Of a DNA stretch of 64,000 nt, positions 25,100 to 35,483 are shown piece after piece. Within the stretch, counting starts at the first letter, position 1, and every line of letters begins with the position of its first letter. Position numbers and translations under genes: made by a program. The notes under the pieces are model-generated. The model had not been told where the DNA came from. It saw only the letters and a program-made list of their open reading frames with translations, and made no database searches. Source of the stretch: Silvibacterium dinghuense (GTDB lineage Bacteria > Acidobacteriota > Terriglobia > Terriglobales > Acidobacteriaceae); NCBI RefSeq assembly GCF_004123295.1, contig NZ_SDMK01000004.1:62001-126000 (forward strand), written 5' to 3'.

Positions 25100-26296
25100 T
25101 TACTTCGTTTCTGCCGAGGCAAGCGTGGTTGAGTCCGGGAGCGAAGCATCCATGCTCGTCATCGTTGGCGAAATAGGTGCACCGGGGAAATAGATCAGCT
25201 GCAGTCCGCCGACGATGACCTTGTCCTGAGAAGAAAGGCCGGACTTGACGATGCGGAGGCCATCGACCGTTCCACCGAGAACGACGTCCTTGCGCTGCGC
25301 CGTATTGTTCGGACCGACGACATAGACATACTTGTGGTCCTGATCCGTCAGCACAGCCTTGTCGTCGATGAGCGTGGCCTGCTGCACCGCCGCGCTCTGC
25401 AGCTGAACGCGCGCAAACAGCCCGGGCGTCAGCGTATGGTTGGGGTTCGGGAGCACGACTCGAGCCCGGATCGTTCCCGTGGATGGATTAAGTGAGTTAT
25501 CGATGAAATCGATGTGCCCGACATGCGGAAAACCCTGCTCGTCGGCAAGAGCAACCCGGACTGGATTATCGGAGCCAACGGCAGTACCGTGGCGAGCGCT
25601 CTGCTCAAAACGCAGATAACTCTGCTCGTCGCAATCGAAGTAGACATAAACCGGGTCGACGCTCGCGACAGAGGTCAGCACGGTCTGGTCTGCCTGGGCA
25701 AGGTTGCCCAGCGTCAGCAGGGTGCGGCTTGTACGGCCGTCAATCGGAGAACGTACTTCCGTATAAGACAAGTTCAGCTGCGCCGATGCCAGGGCCGCCT
25801 CTGCGGCCTTAACCCGGGCTCCGCTCTGCAAAAGATCGGAGCCCCTGTTCTGCTCTTCTTCCTGCGAGATGGCATCCGACTTCTTCAGCCTCTCCGCGCG
25901 GTCTTCCTGAATCTTTGCGAAGTCCGCGGCCGCATGCTCGCGCTCGAGCTCCGCCTCCGCGCTGTCCGCGGCATCCTTATATGGGCGCGGATCGATGACG
26001 AAGAGAAGATCTCCGCGGTGGACCATCTGTCCTTCGTGGAAGGCAATGCGGTCGATATAACCGGTAACTCTCGGCCGAATATCCACGTAGTCCGTGGCCC
26101 AGACGCGGCCATTGAACTCGTCGGAAATTCGCACATCTTTGACAACAACCGGTGCCGCGCTGACGAAAGCCGCGGATGCCGCAGGCTTTGCCTGCGGAGC
26201 CTGTTTACAGCCGGCAACGACGATGAGAGCGCAGAGAGCGAGCGCCCAGAGGCTTCGGCTGGCGAGCACCGATCCTTCTTTGGATGTGGCTTGCAT
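25100..26296 (-). CDS. RND efflux periplasmic adaptor (membrane fusion lipoprotein)
   Basis: This is a 398-residue adaptor, first gene of the efflux operon. ATG 26296 has GGAGAA about 7 bp upstream. The lipoprotein signal ends ALIVVAGCKQAP. Lipoyl and barrel halves are recognisable: FNGRVWATDYVDIRPRVTGYIDRI and HEGQMVHRGDLLFVIDPRPYKDA, a coiled-coil hairpin in the middle, then LSYTEVRSPIDGRTSRTLLTLGNL. It bridges the inner pump and the outer channel. Expression is probably set by the TetR-type gene transcribed divergently from 26416. Confidence 0.93.
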   Translation of the reverse strand: MQATSKEGSVLASRSLWALALCALIVVAGCKQAPQAKPAASAAFVSAAPVVVKDVRISDEFNGRVWATDYVDIRPRVTGYIDRIAFHEGQMVHRGDLLFVIDPRPYKDAADSAEAELEREHAAADFAKIQEDRAERLKKSDAISQEEEQNRGSDLLQSGARVKAAEAALASAQLNLSYTEVRSPIDGRTSRTLLTLGNLAQADQTVLTSVASVDPVYVYFDCDEQSYLRFEQSARHGTAVGSDNPVRVALADEQGFPHVGHIDFIDNSLNPSTGTIRARVVLPNPNHTLTPGLFARVQLQSAAVQQATLIDDKAVLTDQDHKYVYVVGPNNTAQRKDVVLGGTVDGLRIVKSGLSSQDKVIVGGLQLIYFPGAPISPTMTSMDASLPDSTTLASAETK

Positions 26297-26308
26297 GTGG
26301 GTTCTCCA

Positions 26309-26399
26309 TTTATTAGAGCGGTCGTTTCAAAATAGATGCAGCGGAATCCAGAGCGATTCAGACCAGCGCAACTTTTTATGAAACGTGTGCTCCAATAAA
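26309..26399. promoter_or_regulatory. Pair of inverted 21-bp candidate TetR operators flanking the divergent promoters
   Basis: The segment 26309-26329 and the reverse complement of 26379-26399 match at 17 of 21 positions, sharing TTTATT, GAGC and CGTTTCA. One copy lies just before the efflux adaptor start (26296) and the other just before the TetR-type start (26416). This fits one repressor controlling both units. Binding is inferred from position and symmetry. Confidence 0.5.
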
Positions 26400-26415
26400 G
26401 AAGAAAGGAGGAGCC

Positions 26416-27060
26416 ATGGCACAACGGGGGCGTCCTAAGTGTTTTGACCCCGCGGCAGCGCTGGATGCAGCGGTGCTGCTGTTCTGGGAGCGAGGATTCG
26501 AGCAGACCAGCGTGGATGAAGTTGCGGCAGCGATGAATCTCTGCACGTCGAGCCTCTACTCCTCATTTGGCGACAAGGAGACTCTCTTCCTCGCCGCGGT
26601 GAACCATTATCTTGCCGGCAGAGGCGAGGTGTACCGCGAGGCGGTGCGAGAGGGAAAAACCGCGCGAGAAGGTTTCGCGAAACTCTTCGAGGTTTCGGCA
26701 AACGAATTGACGCGCACCGATCAACCCCGCGGCTGTCTGCTTTGGCTCGCGCTCCCCACCTGCTCGCCCAAGTATGAAAAGTTACAGGACGAGATGAACC
26801 GGCTTCGAGCTTCGTCGGAAGCAGGCTGGCTGAAGCGATTGCGGGAAGCGGTACGGCTCAAAGAGCTGCCAAAGAATACGGATATCGATCTGCTGGCCTC
26901 CTATTTCCGCACGACTCTCTCGGGAATGTCCCTCCAGGCGCGCTCTGGTGCGACCAAAGAACAGCTCATGAAGATTGGCCAGCTTGCGCTCGCAATATGG
27001 CCGAAACCATCCCGGAAACCGGCACAGAAAACCATGACAACTGCCTCGAAAAACCGATAG
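26416..27060 (+). CDS. TetR/AcrR-family transcriptional regulator
   Basis: This is a 214-residue regulator with a clear N-terminal TetR helix-turn-helix: GRPKCFDPAAALDAAVLLFWERGFEQTSVDEVAAAMNL and SSLYSSFGDKETLF. The C-terminal helical ligand domain resembles the subgroup with FAKLFEVSANELTRTDQPRGCLL. AAGGAGG lies directly upstream of ATG 26416. Divergent orientation from the RND operon and the inverted sites between them suggest it represses the pump and itself until a pump substrate binds. The gene ends 34 bp before the tRNA-Pro fragment that marks the left end of the integrated element. Confidence 0.92.
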   Translation: MAQRGRPKCFDPAAALDAAVLLFWERGFEQTSVDEVAAAMNLCTSSLYSSFGDKETLFLAAVNHYLAGRGEVYREAVREGKTAREGFAKLFEVSANELTRTDQPRGCLLWLALPTCSPKYEKLQDEMNRLRASSEAGWLKRLREAVRLKELPKNTDIDLLASYFRTTLSGMSLQARSGATKEQLMKIGQLALAIWPKPSRKPAQKTMTTASKNR

Positions 27061-27094
27061 CGTTCTTTAGGCAAGAACCCAATGTGTAATTCGA

Positions 27095-27142
27095 TTGGTC
27101 GGGGCGGAGGGATTCGACCCTCCGAACCTCTGCTCCCAAAGC
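27095..27142. repeat. Left attachment site (attL), decayed copy of tRNA-Pro 3' half
   Basis: This 48-bp stretch begins TTGGTCGGGGCGGAGGGA and ends CTCCCAAAGC, the complement of the tRNA-Pro 3' half from anticodon loop to CCA end. It differs from the right copy at three positions (27117, 27120, 27125 approximately), which disturb the T-arm. Past 27142 the similarity stops. It lies 35 bp after the TetR-type gene. Confidence 0.88.
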
Positions 27143-27390
27143 GTAACGAACACCATACTCCACATTTACCCGCAATTACCATTGCGCCACAAACAACTGA
27201 TTTATAAGCACAATTCCATGATCACGCTTTACTCCTGACTACTCTCTCTTCCTATAGATAGTCCCCACAAATATACCCACAGTGTCCCGAATTTCCTTGA
27301 CCTCGGGTCTTTGCCCGTAGATAGTGAAACGCGTCGGCCCGGTGCTACCAACACCGAACCGACGCTGACCATATCGCCTATACGGAGGCA
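27143..27390. promoter_or_regulatory. Left-end non-coding region with strong hairpin and possible integrase arm site
   Basis: I see no gene in this stretch. It holds a long interrupted hairpin at 27331-27365 (GCGTCGG/CCGACGC, then CGGTG/CACCG, 7-nt loop) directly before the serine recombinase start, which could be an operator or an attenuator. GTCCCCACAAAT followed by CCCACA at 27261-27281 recurs near the right end (44077-44098) in the same orientation, a possible integrase arm-binding site. Confidence 0.4.
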
Positions 27391-28012
27391 ATGATGGCTT
27401 CTCGCCACAATAGCACCCCCGTGCCTGTTTCTCAGAAGATCCGGAGCATAGCTCTCTACGCCCGAGTCTCAACTCTCAACGGACAAAACCCTGAACTGCA
27501 GCTCGCAGAGCTCCGCGAGTATGCCACACGCCGCGGCTGGACCGTCGCCGGCGAGTACATCGACCTGTGCGTCTCTGGCGCAAAAGAGTCTTGGCCGGAG
27601 TTCAACCGCCTGATGGCCGACGCGCACCGGCGCCGCTTCGACGCAATCGCCTGCTGGAAGCTCGATCGTCTTGGCCGCAGCCTCAAGCATCTGGTCCTCA
27701 CCCTCGAGGACCTGCAGGCCTACGGCGTCGCCTTCCTGGCCCTCCGCGACAACCTCGATCTCTCGACCCCATCCGGCCCGCCTCATGTTCCATGTTGTGG
27801 CCGCTATGGCCGAGTTTGAGCGTGCGCTGATCCGAGAGCGCGTCTCCGCCGGCATCCAAGCTGCCCGAGCGTGCGGCAAGCGCATCGGCCGGCCGCGGGC
27901 CTACGCGAACCCTGACCAGATCCGCGAACTGCGCGGCCAAGGCGTCCCGTGGCGCGCGATCGCCAGGCAGATGGGCATCGGCACCGGCACGGCGATGCGG
28001 GCGGTTCAGTAA
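27391..28012 (+). pseudogene. Serine recombinase (resolvase/invertase type), frameshifted
   Basis: The first part from ATG 27391 (CGGAGG upstream) has the resolvase catalytic core: ALYARVSTLNGQNPELQLAE with the nucleophile Ser in ARVS, FDAIACWKLDRLGRS and DNLDLSTPSG. At 27777-27779 the run CCC holds one base too many; without it the frame would continue RLMFHVVAAMAEFERALIRERV as in intact relatives, and the DNA-binding tail (GKRIGRPRA, hinge, helix-turn-helix to MRAVQ) follows in the next frame to a stop at 28012. As it stands the product would end at 27819 as 142 residues without a DNA-binding domain. A sequencing error is possible. It is followed 23 bp later by a tyrosine recombinase gene. 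Confidence 0.85.
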
Positions 28013-28035
28013 CCAGCTTGAGAGGAGAGAGCTAT

Positions 28036-29265
28036 ATGACTTTGAAATACGACTTCAAAGCAGCACGTGAAGAGGCTTTGAGCGCATTTGGTACCGCTCA
28101 ACGCCAGCATGTCATCTCCGCAGACATGACTCTTGAAGAGACCTTCGAGCACTACATTTCACTGAGATCGCTTGGCGCACACACCACCCAGGGTCGACGG
28201 CCTGTGGCGAGCTACGTAAGCGCACAAACCCGGCGCATGGACCAGAATCACAGGAAGGCACTCCTGCTGTTCTTTCAAGAAGCCTCGCTTTCAGATATCC
28301 ATTGGTATGACCTGAAAAATTACCAGAGCGCTCGGTCCACCGGAGCTGAACCCTTCATTCGCTATCGTCGACCGCAGGATGAGTTCCCGAGGCGCAACCG
28401 CAAAGGCGAAATTCTCGCTCCGCCCAAAGGGAGAACGCCCTGTCCGGTGAAACCGCAGCAGATCAATCAAGAATTGGCCACCCTTCACAAGATCTTGATG
28501 TATGCCGAAACGTGGTCTAAGGATGATCAGCGCTATTATCGTCAGCTTCGGGCGCAGAACGAGGGCATTGCGCGAGCGTTGACACCGGAAGAGCAGAAGC
28601 TGTGGCTTGAGGCATCCCTGAGTCGGCAGCGATGGATGATCGTTCACTGGTGGAGCGTGGCAAGCATCAATACCTGCATGGGCGCGAATGAACTTAACGG
28701 CCTTCGGATCGGTGACATCAATCTCAGCCAGCAGGTAGTCACCGTTCCATGGTCATCCGCGAAGAATAAGTATCGAAAGCGGACGATCGCTATTGAGAAT
28801 GAAAGCTGCTTATCAGCGTTCGAGCAACTCATCGCCAGGGCCTATGACCGCGGTTCGCGAGATCCTCAGCACCATCTCTTTCCTATTGGAAAGCGGGGAG
28901 GACATGCCTACGATCCGGCGCGCCATATGACAGGAAGCGGAATTAAGCGGGAATGGAATGAGGTCCGAGCGGCGACGAACCTGCCATGGGTGGATCCATA
29001 CGGGATGCGGCACACTGGCGCTACTCGCCTGGCTGAAGAAGGCTTTCCTATCGACATCATCATGGCGCGCATGGGACATGCAACGGAGGAGATGCGCCAG
29101 CACTACACCCAGATCAGCCTTTCGGCGCAGAGAAGATGGATGCAAGCCCATTCGCACGCAACGTCTTTGCCGGACATAACGGATACCTCTGCATCCATTG
29201 CTGAGGCTCTTCAGTTGCTTCGCATAGCTGGAATCACGCCACAGGACCTCGCGGGAGCACACTGA
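28036..29265 (+). CDS. Tyrosine recombinase-like protein with altered catalytic boxes
   Basis: This is a 409-residue protein. ATG 28036 has GGAGAG about 8 bp upstream. The C-terminal catalytic fold is recognisable by SSAKNKYRKRTIAI (beta-hairpin Lys), DPYGMRHTGATRLAEEG (Arg325), ARMGHATEEMRQHYTQI (His348 and Tyr357) and LRIGDINLSQQ. Box I, normally TGLRxxE, reads TCMGANE, so the first catalytic Arg is Gly216, and the His of HxxR is Tyr322. Either activity is lost or another residue substitutes. The N-terminal half has the SAM-like core-binding helices. Its gene follows the broken serine recombinase and faces the tailspikes; it may come from an older insertion rather than from the element's own integration module. 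Confidence 0.75.
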   Translation: MTLKYDFKAAREEALSAFGTAQRQHVISADMTLEETFEHYISLRSLGAHTTQGRRPVASYVSAQTRRMDQNHRKALLLFFQEASLSDIHWYDLKNYQSARSTGAEPFIRYRRPQDEFPRRNRKGEILAPPKGRTPCPVKPQQINQELATLHKILMYAETWSKDDQRYYRQLRAQNEGIARALTPEEQKLWLEASLSRQRWMIVHWWSVASINTCMGANELNGLRIGDINLSQQVVTVPWSSAKNKYRKRTIAIENESCLSAFEQLIARAYDRGSRDPQHHLFPIGKRGGHAYDPARHMTGSGIKREWNEVRAATNLPWVDPYGMRHTGATRLAEEGFPIDIIMARMGHATEEMRQHYTQISLSAQRRWMQAHSHATSLPDITDTSASIAEALQLLRIAGITPQDLAGAH

Positions 29266-29351
29266 ACCTGTTTGAATCTACTGCATGCAACTGTGCCTCA
29301 TCTGATTTCAAGACGGCAACCACCGCGATCTTTGCTGGCTAGATCAAAAGA

Positions 29352-29372
29352 AAGGCCGCGTGTTGCGGCCTT
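29352..29372 (-). terminator. Terminator after the distal tailspike gene
   Basis: AAGGCCGC and GCGGCCTT form an 8-bp stem with a 5-nt loop. On the minus strand it is followed by TCTTTTGATC. It lies 26 bp past the tailspike stop at 29398 and also separates it from the convergent recombinase gene ending at 29265. The rest of 29266-29351 shows nothing. Confidence 0.7.
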
Positions 29373-29397
29373 GTGTTAAAAAGGGATTTGCTTGGTC

Positions 29398-32205
29398 TCA
29401 GTTCGTGACTGCTACCCCGGACCAGACCGCGCACCAGGTGCTTACACCCGATACTGACTTCACAAATACAGGGCATCCGGTACCGGCTCCAGCAGCCTCA
29501 CCAGTGTTGCGTCCATCTATGCAAAAGCTCGTCGCTCCCAACGAGTATTGAGTTGCCAATGGTAAATTCGCAAAGGTGTAGCTGCTGCAACTCAACGGAG
29601 CTAGGGCGGTCGGTCCCGCGAATCGGTTGTAAGGCTTGTAATCGTCAAGAGACATTGTCGGCGCAATGAAATAGAAGGTTCCAGACGACGATGACGAAAA
29701 GGAGGCATTGATACTTAAGCCGGTCAATGACGTAGAGGCACCATCGGCCAACGTGGCACCTTTGGTTATCAAGCGAAAAAACATTGAGGTATTGGCAGCT
29801 GATTGATAAGCATAAGACGTGTTTGGATTGCCAGAGGAGCCAACAGACGAGATTGCTACTTGATAAAATGCTGATGGCCCCGCAACCCAACAGCTCAACG
29901 CAATTGCTCTCGAAGCTTCCCACGTGAGGCCACTTACAACAGGAAGCGTGGCCCTCCCAGACACTTCCGAGGTTAATGTAAGACAGATGACATTAGGATT
30001 GGTACCACATTCCTCATATATCTCTCTTGGCACCGCATAGCCGTCAAGCGCTCCCCCCAGAAGGCTCGAAAGTGTAGTTATAGTGATGTCTGAGCCCGAT
30101 GAGCAGGTCCAGTTTGACGCTGTCTCAGGATCGAACGTCAGACTGCCCCCGGTGGACATACTTCCCAAGCGGAGCCGTTCGGTTCTGCGCTGAAAATCGC
30201 GCTCGACACGAGCAGAGCGATAATCGGCCAACTGGTCGACCCCTAGGTTTTCGAGAACGATGCTGCCCTTAAACACATCCAAGTCTTCATACCACGCATC
30301 CTGGATGTTGGCTTGGGACGACAAACTTCCTATGTACGCCACTGCGAGCAGTATCCCGGTTGATCCGGTGTTTCCCCAACCGTCATTGTGGTCACAGTTG
30401 AATGCGTATAGACCACCGAGTATCTGAAATACATAGCAGCCCATTGTCGGTACAAGGGAAGTGGGCAGCGCGTAAGTTGAATACATGTTGCTGCCGTAGA
30501 TGCCCGTCATGTGCATCTGCACGCTAGCGCTTGGGTGCACATAGATCAAAGCTTCACCAAAGCCCTCGAAGGACACACCATAGAACTCTACGGCGTTGGT
30601 TCCGCCGACTCGCCCTCCGTACTGAGAGTCATTGAACTGGAACAGCCCATAAGGTGCATCCCCTATGTGCGTGCGAATGAACCTTATCGATGCTCCGTTC
30701 AGGCCGGTGGCATAAGACGCAAACAAACAGCCTGTAGTGTCACATGCATACACCAGGTAATCCTGAGTGTTCGTGTAACCGATGTTGAAAATCCCAAATA
30801 TTGCGCCGAAGGCGGAGTTTTCCAGCGATGTGTGACCACCAACCGCATTGAGCCATAGGCCAACCTTAGTGCCGAGGACTCGTGAATTGCGAACGAATCC
30901 CTGGTTGTTGCACTGAATGGCGATAGTTCCAGCCTGGAATGCGGAATAGTTAGGTAGTGCAGTAGCTGTTATGGTGGCGCTTGAAACAGTCTGCGATGCT
31001 CCACTGATCGTATAAGTTCCAGTACCTCCCGTACCTGTACCAAGCGCAGTAATTGTGCATTGCCCTAAGGGACATGGAGACATCCCACTTCCGCTGATCG
31101 ACTGACCGACAGCAATAGTACCGCTTGTGACAGCAGTAACCGTCAATGTGTTCCCTGAGATTGAACCAGTGAATACGGCCTCAGCAATAATCCATCCGCT
31201 TGTCACCAGGGCAGACGGGCTGCTCGGAATACCATCATTCCCAATAATAGTGATGCCATCGCATATAAAACATGCCCCATTTAGCGTTAATGCCGGCAGG
31301 AGATCAATAACCGTGGTGCCTATAGAGGGATTCCAGTTGATTGTGCTCGAGATCTCCGTATATGTTCTTGCATCACCTATCAAGTGCGGGGAATTGAAGA
31401 GCACGGGAGTCTTGAGCCCGTAACACACGCCTTGCGCCGGCAAATAGACTGGCTGACCTGTGCGCGTAGCAAGATAATCAGCCCGAGAGAGTGGCTGGTA
31501 AAGATCAGCCGAGCTCTCAGTAACAGCTCCAAACCAGCGAACATCGATAGTGCCGCTAAACAAACGGCCCCAGCGTCCCGAACTCAAAGCATAGGTGTAA
31601 TTGACGGTAATCGACTGACCAGAGCTAGGGATCGCAGCCGCTGCAGAAGTCAGGCAAACATAGACCCACCATTCATTGTTGGCGATTGCAGGCGTGTTGC
31701 CTGTGTTGGACGCCGTATACGCTTGCCAGATAACCCCGTTATACCAAACGTATGCACCCTTTGCGTAGGTAGTCGTGGAACTCCATGCTTGCACAAAGTT
31801 CAACGTCCATGCGCCAGTCGTGTAATTGATCGTGCCGTATATCCCGGTACCGTAGAGCGTTCCGAAGCCCAAGTCGGTGACCGTAACTCCCGCCGAGATA
31901 GAGATATTGACTGTAGTAGGCAGAATCCCCTGCCCGGCAGTAAGGGTCCCAGTGATACTGGTTGCTCCTGTTGCCTGTACCGTTGTAGAAACAGCCGTAG
32001 TCCGGTCAGAAGGACAAACAACAACACCGCCATCAGGCCATTCTGTAGACGTTGCACTGAAGATAAAGTCTCCGCCACCCCCATCGGGCGAAGAATCAGG
32101 TCCTGCTGTCGAAGAGGAGAAGCAAGCAACAATAGCAACGGTGAGATCACTCAGTGAGGTAGACGATGTGCTGGCTAGCGTAGCAATGGTATCTGTTGTT
32201 AGCAA
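29398..32205 (-). CDS. Phage tailspike-like protein (beta-helix/pectate-lyase-like), copy A
   Basis: This is a protein of about 935 residues with start TTG 32205, preceded by GGAGG 4 bp away. The N-terminal part ([39 protein letters not shown]) and the central region rich in Gly, Ser, Thr and Asn read as a tail-attached head followed by a right-handed beta-helix. It includes [14 protein letters not shown], a phrase often seen before beta-helix spikes, and a [14 protein letters not shown]-type insert common in phage tail proteins. The end is [20 protein letters not shown]. It matches the next gene along most of its length, with near-identical ends and diverged middle. Such spikes bind and often cut host surface polysaccharide. 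No catalytic residues are assigned. Confidence 0.75.
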   Translation of the reverse strand: MLTTDTIATLASTSSTSLSDLTVAIVACFSSSTAGPDSSPDGGGGDFIFSATSTEWPDGGVVVCPSDRTTAVSTTVQATGATSITGTLTAGQGILPTTVNISISAGVTVTDLGFGTLYGTGIYGTINYTTGAWTLNFVQAWSSTTTYAKGAYVWYNGVIWQAYTASNTGNTPAIANNEWWVYVCLTSAAAAIPSSGQSITVNYTYALSSGRWGRLFSGTIDVRWFGAVTESSADLYQPLSRADYLATRTGQPVYLPAQGVCYGLKTPVLFNSPHLIGDARTYTEISSTINWNPSIGTTVIDLLPALTLNGACFICDGITIIGNDGIPSSPSALVTSGWIIAEAVFTGSISGNTLTVTAVTSGTIAVGQSISGSGMSPCPLGQCTITALGTGTGGTGTYTISGASQTVSSATITATALPNYSAFQAGTIAIQCNNQGFVRNSRVLGTKVGLWLNAVGGHTSLENSAFGAIFGIFNIGYTNTQDYLVYACDTTGCLFASYATGLNGASIRFIRTHIGDAPYGLFQFNDSQYGGRVGGTNAVEFYGVSFEGFGEALIYVHPSASVQMHMTGIYGSNMYSTYALPTSLVPTMGCYVFQILGGLYAFNCDHNDGWGNTGSTGILLAVAYIGSLSSQANIQDAWYEDLDVFKGSIVLENLGVDQLADYRSARVERDFQRRTERLRLGSMSTGGSLTFDPETASNWTCSSGSDITITTLSSLLGGALDGYAVPREIYEECGTNPNVICLTLTSEVSGRATLPVVSGLTWEASRAIALSCWVAGPSAFYQVAISSVGSSGNPNTSYAYQSAANTSMFFRLITKGATLADGASTSLTGLSINASFSSSSSGTFYFIAPTMSLDDYKPYNRFAGPTALAPLSCSSYTFANLPLATQYSLGATSFCIDGRNTGEAAGAGTGCPVFVKSVSGVSTWCAVWSGVAVTN

Positions 32206-32544
32206 GGTGCCTCCTTAGAATGGCGGATCCGACACATAGTAAATTACATGCCTTCCGCGTCTGAGGGGTATCAGGAGTTCGGGGATACGCCTCGAGTAAA
32301 AAACAAATCATCTAGTTTAGGGACACCGCCAACTCGGCTCGGCGGACCATTGTTTTCAGACAGTTGCCTCGTTATCAGGCGGACGGTTTTCGGAACGCCG
32401 CCTGGCCGGGCTAGGCCATGTGCCACGCAAGGACAGCAGCGCCAGCGATCGTCGTCCGTCTAATCTTGCTGAGCACTACCGCAAGAATTTGACCAGGCCA
32501 CACGTTCGATTTCAACGCGCGAGCGCCCCCTGAAGCAAAAGAAA
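32206..32544 (-). promoter_or_regulatory. Spacer between tailspike genes, holding the promoter of copy A
   Basis: No convincing gene lies in this 339-bp stretch. Just before the copy A start, a TACTAT box (32236-32241) and the following leader to AGGAGGCAC resemble the leader of copy B (TATCAT box at 35484-35489). So the promoter and ribosome-site region was duplicated together with the gene. The remaining bases show nothing recognisable. Confidence 0.4.
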
Positions 32545-32568
32545 GGGGGCCGCGCATCTGCGGCCCCC
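32545..32568 (-). terminator. Terminator after tailspike copy B
   Basis: GGGGGCCGC and GCGGCCCCC form a perfect 9-bp GC stem with a 6-nt loop, followed on the minus strand by TTTCTTTTGC. It lies 20 bp past the copy B stop (32589), so the two tailspikes are separate transcription units. Confidence 0.8.
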
Positions 32569-32588
32569 TAAAAGGAACTTGCGGGATG

Positions 32589-35453
32589 CTAGTTGGTGAC
32601 TGCCACTCCGGACCAAACCGCACACCAGGTGTTCACGCCCGACACAGACTTAACAAACACAGGGCATCCAGTACCCGCGCCATCAGCCTCGCCGGTATTG
32701 CGACCATCTGTGCAATAGCTGGTCGCGCCAAGCGAAAACTCCACAGCAGATGGCAGGTTTGCCAATGCGTAGTTAGTGCAACTCTGGGGAGCTAGAGCAG
32801 TAGGACCAGCGAAACGGTTGTATGGAGCAAAGTCGTCATACGTCAGCATCGGCGCGATGATGTAGAGAACATAAGCTCCCGACACCGACGAAGAAATCGA
32901 GAACTGAAGCGTCGTCAGACTAGTGCTCGCCATATCCGACAACGTCACGCCTTTGCCGTAATAGCGACCGATGGTTTCGTTGCTTAGAGGGATGGTGGTG
33001 CTATACGACTGAAACAAATCCACATAGGCCGCACTTGCATTTTGAGCCCTTACCTGCACGTAGCCCGAATACGTTGATGTGGCGAACCATCCTGACATCG
33101 CAAGGGCGCGAGCAGTATTCCATGTGATATCCGAACGAACAGGTAGGCTAGCGACCACACCCGTCTCCGCAGTGCAGGATATGCAAATCACATTTGGGTT
33201 GGGGCCACACTCTTCGTAAACTTCGCGCGGGACCGTATAGCCACTCAATGCTCCTGCCAGAAGTGTAGCGAGTGGCGTAATCGCCACCGTGGTACCCGCG
33301 TGAAGCGTGTAATTGGCAGTATTTTCCGGATCAAGCGTCATGTTTCCGGTGTGAGCCATGCTCGGCAAGCGAAGCCTCTCCGTGCGCCGCTGAAAATCCG
33401 TGTCGGTCCGATTTGCCCGGTAATCTACAAAGCTCGCCCTACTGAATTGTGTGGGGGTTCCCCACACGACGCTTCCCTGGAAGATATCGAGGGAGGTGTT
33501 CCATCCGGTACTGACGGTGTTTCCAGCAGCCAGCGTCTCGCCTATGTAACATTTGGCGATGGCGCTGTCACCACTCGTGTCCCATCCTCCATTGTGATCG
33601 CAATCGAACACGCTCAGACCGCCGAGGAACTGAAAGAAATAGCTCCATGGCTCCGGGACGAGAGAAGTCGGGAGGTTATAGTTCGCATAGCCATTCGTGC
33701 CCGACAGTCCGCGGAAAACAAACTGAGGATCACAGAACGGAAGCGTGTAAACAACGGCCTCGCCAGGACCTTCAAGGGAAGTGTCGTTGAAGTAAATTTC
33801 CGTGCCGGCGATGTAGTTGATACCAGGTTCCGTCTGGTTCGGGTAGACGTATTGCGAATCATCAAACTGAAAGATGCAATACGGTCCAAAACCGAAGTGG
33901 GAACGATTAGAACTGAACGACAGGCCAGCGCGACCGAATGCCATGGATGCCCAAAATGCACCAGTAAAGTCACAAGCCTGCAAGAAGTAGTCTTGGGTGT
34001 TCGTATACCCGATGTTGAACACATTGAACATGCATCCGGACACCTGCGTGTCTTCGAGGTACGTGTGGCCTCCATTCGCATTCATCCATACGCCGACCTT
34101 CGCTTGGCCTATACGACAATCTCGAATAACACCTTGACTGTTAGCCTGAACACAGATTGTTCCAGCTTGAAATGCTTCATAATTCGGCAGGTTCGTCGAC
34201 GTGATTGTTGTGCTTGCCACCGTCTGCGCTGAACCGCTGATGGTATAAGTTCCGGTCCCGCCTGTTCCAGTCCCGAGCGCAGTAATTGCGCATTGGCCGA
34301 GCGGGCAAGGAGCCATTCCCGCACCGCTGATGGACTGGCCAACAGCTAAAGCGCCGCTCGTGACCGCAGAAACAGTCAATGTATTTCCTGAAATGCTGCC
34401 TGTCACGACAGCTTCGGCAATGACCCACCCACTACTCACCAGTGTGGATACCGTGGGAAGAACATCGCTTCCGAGAATTGTGAGCTTCTCGCAAATGAAC
34501 TTATTAGTGAATGTGAGAGCTGGAAGAAGATCGATAGCTGTTGTGCCTATGGAAGGAATCCATTTGATCTCACTCCCGGCCGAGCTATAAGTATTAGTAT
34601 CACCGTGCAACCTTAAAGAGTTGAATAGAACAGGTGTTTTTAGGTAGAACGTTCCGACGGCCGGAACGTACACGCTTTTTCCAAACGTGGGGTTATACGT
34701 GAAGGCATAGTAGTCGGCACGAGACAAGGGCTCGTAAATATCAGAACTGATGGTCGCTCCATACCATCGGATATCCAGGGCACCTCCACAAATACGCACC
34801 CATCGCCCTGCCGAGGATGCATAGGTATAGCTCGCAGTGATCGCTTGGCCAGAACTCGGGATGGCTGCCGCAGCCGTCGTGAGGCAGACAAGTTCCCAGA
34901 AGCCGTTGTTGGGAATAGACGGGATGCTGTTGAGGTTCGCCTCACCCTGGACCGTATCCTGGTAGGCCTTCCAGATTGCGCCGTTATACCAGACCAGGTT
35001 TCCCGAAATATAGGTGGTCGTGGCCGACCACGCCTGCACAAAATTTAAAGTCCATAAGCCGGTCGTGTAGTTGATCGTGCCATAAATGCCGGTGCCGTAC
35101 AGCGTTCCGAAACCCAGGTCGGTGATCGTAACTCCCGCAGAAATAGCGATCGTCGTGGGCAGAATGCCATCCCCAGGCGTAAGAGTCCCGGTGAAATAGG
35201 TACTCGTTCCATCACCCGTAGCGAGGGGTGCGGCTGAAACAGATGAAGTCCTATCGGAAGGGCAAACGACGATGCCTCCGTCAGGCCATGCGGTAGATGC
35301 CGTACCGAAAGTAAAGTCTCCACCACCCCCATCAGGTGAAGAATTGAATCCTGCACTCGAAGAGGAGAAGCAAGCAACGGTAGCGGTGGTGAGGTCGGTG
35401 ATCGAGGTAGATGAAGTACTGGCGAGCGCGGCGATCGTATCCGTTGTTATCAA
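32589..35453 (-). CDS. Phage tailspike-like protein (beta-helix/pectate-lyase-like), copy B
   Basis: This is a protein of about 954 residues. TTG 35453 is chosen because GGAGG lies 4 bp before it and it aligns exactly with the TTG start of copy A ([17 protein letters not shown] against [17 protein letters not shown]). It shares the N-terminal attachment region, the [14 protein letters not shown] insert, the QRRTERLRL segment and the C-terminal [20 protein letters not shown] with copy A; the central beta-helix and the region before the C-terminus differ. This pattern of conserved attachment ends and variable centre suggests two receptor specificities. Each copy has its own promoter and terminator. 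Confidence 0.75.
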   Translation of the reverse strand: MITTDTIAALASTSSTSITDLTTATVACFSSSSAGFNSSPDGGGGDFTFGTASTAWPDGGIVVCPSDRTSSVSAAPLATGDGTSTYFTGTLTPGDGILPTTIAISAGVTITDLGFGTLYGTGIYGTINYTTGLWTLNFVQAWSATTTYISGNLVWYNGAIWKAYQDTVQGEANLNSIPSIPNNGFWELVCLTTAAAAIPSSGQAITASYTYASSAGRWVRICGGALDIRWYGATISSDIYEPLSRADYYAFTYNPTFGKSVYVPAVGTFYLKTPVLFNSLRLHGDTNTYSSAGSEIKWIPSIGTTAIDLLPALTFTNKFICEKLTILGSDVLPTVSTLVSSGWVIAEAVVTGSISGNTLTVSAVTSGALAVGQSISGAGMAPCPLGQCAITALGTGTGGTGTYTISGSAQTVASTTITSTNLPNYEAFQAGTICVQANSQGVIRDCRIGQAKVGVWMNANGGHTYLEDTQVSGCMFNVFNIGYTNTQDYFLQACDFTGAFWASMAFGRAGLSFSSNRSHFGFGPYCIFQFDDSQYVYPNQTEPGINYIAGTEIYFNDTSLEGPGEAVVYTLPFCDPQFVFRGLSGTNGYANYNLPTSLVPEPWSYFFQFLGGLSVFDCDHNGGWDTSGDSAIAKCYIGETLAAGNTVSTGWNTSLDIFQGSVVWGTPTQFSRASFVDYRANRTDTDFQRRTERLRLPSMAHTGNMTLDPENTANYTLHAGTTVAITPLATLLAGALSGYTVPREVYEECGPNPNVICISCTAETGVVASLPVRSDITWNTARALAMSGWFATSTYSGYVQVRAQNASAAYVDLFQSYSTTIPLSNETIGRYYGKGVTLSDMASTSLTTLQFSISSSVSGAYVLYIIAPMLTYDDFAPYNRFAGPTALAPQSCTNYALANLPSAVEFSLGATSYCTDGRNTGEADGAGTGCPVFVKSVSGVNTWCAVWSGVAVTN

Positions 35454-35483
35454 TGTGCCTCCTAAGGATGATGGATCTCGCGA

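Noticed and set aside
27095-27190. A second complete tRNA at the left end, because a D-arm-like phrase (GGCGCAATGGTAATTGCG on the minus strand) follows the tRNA-Pro fragment
   Set aside because: The 5' acceptor does not pair with CGCCCCG and the T-arm has mismatches; similarity to tRNA-Pro stops at 27142, so this is a decayed attachment site.
32248-32623. Small frames in the gap between tailspikes
   Set aside because: No ribosome sites, and they overlap the terminator and leader of the tailspike genes.
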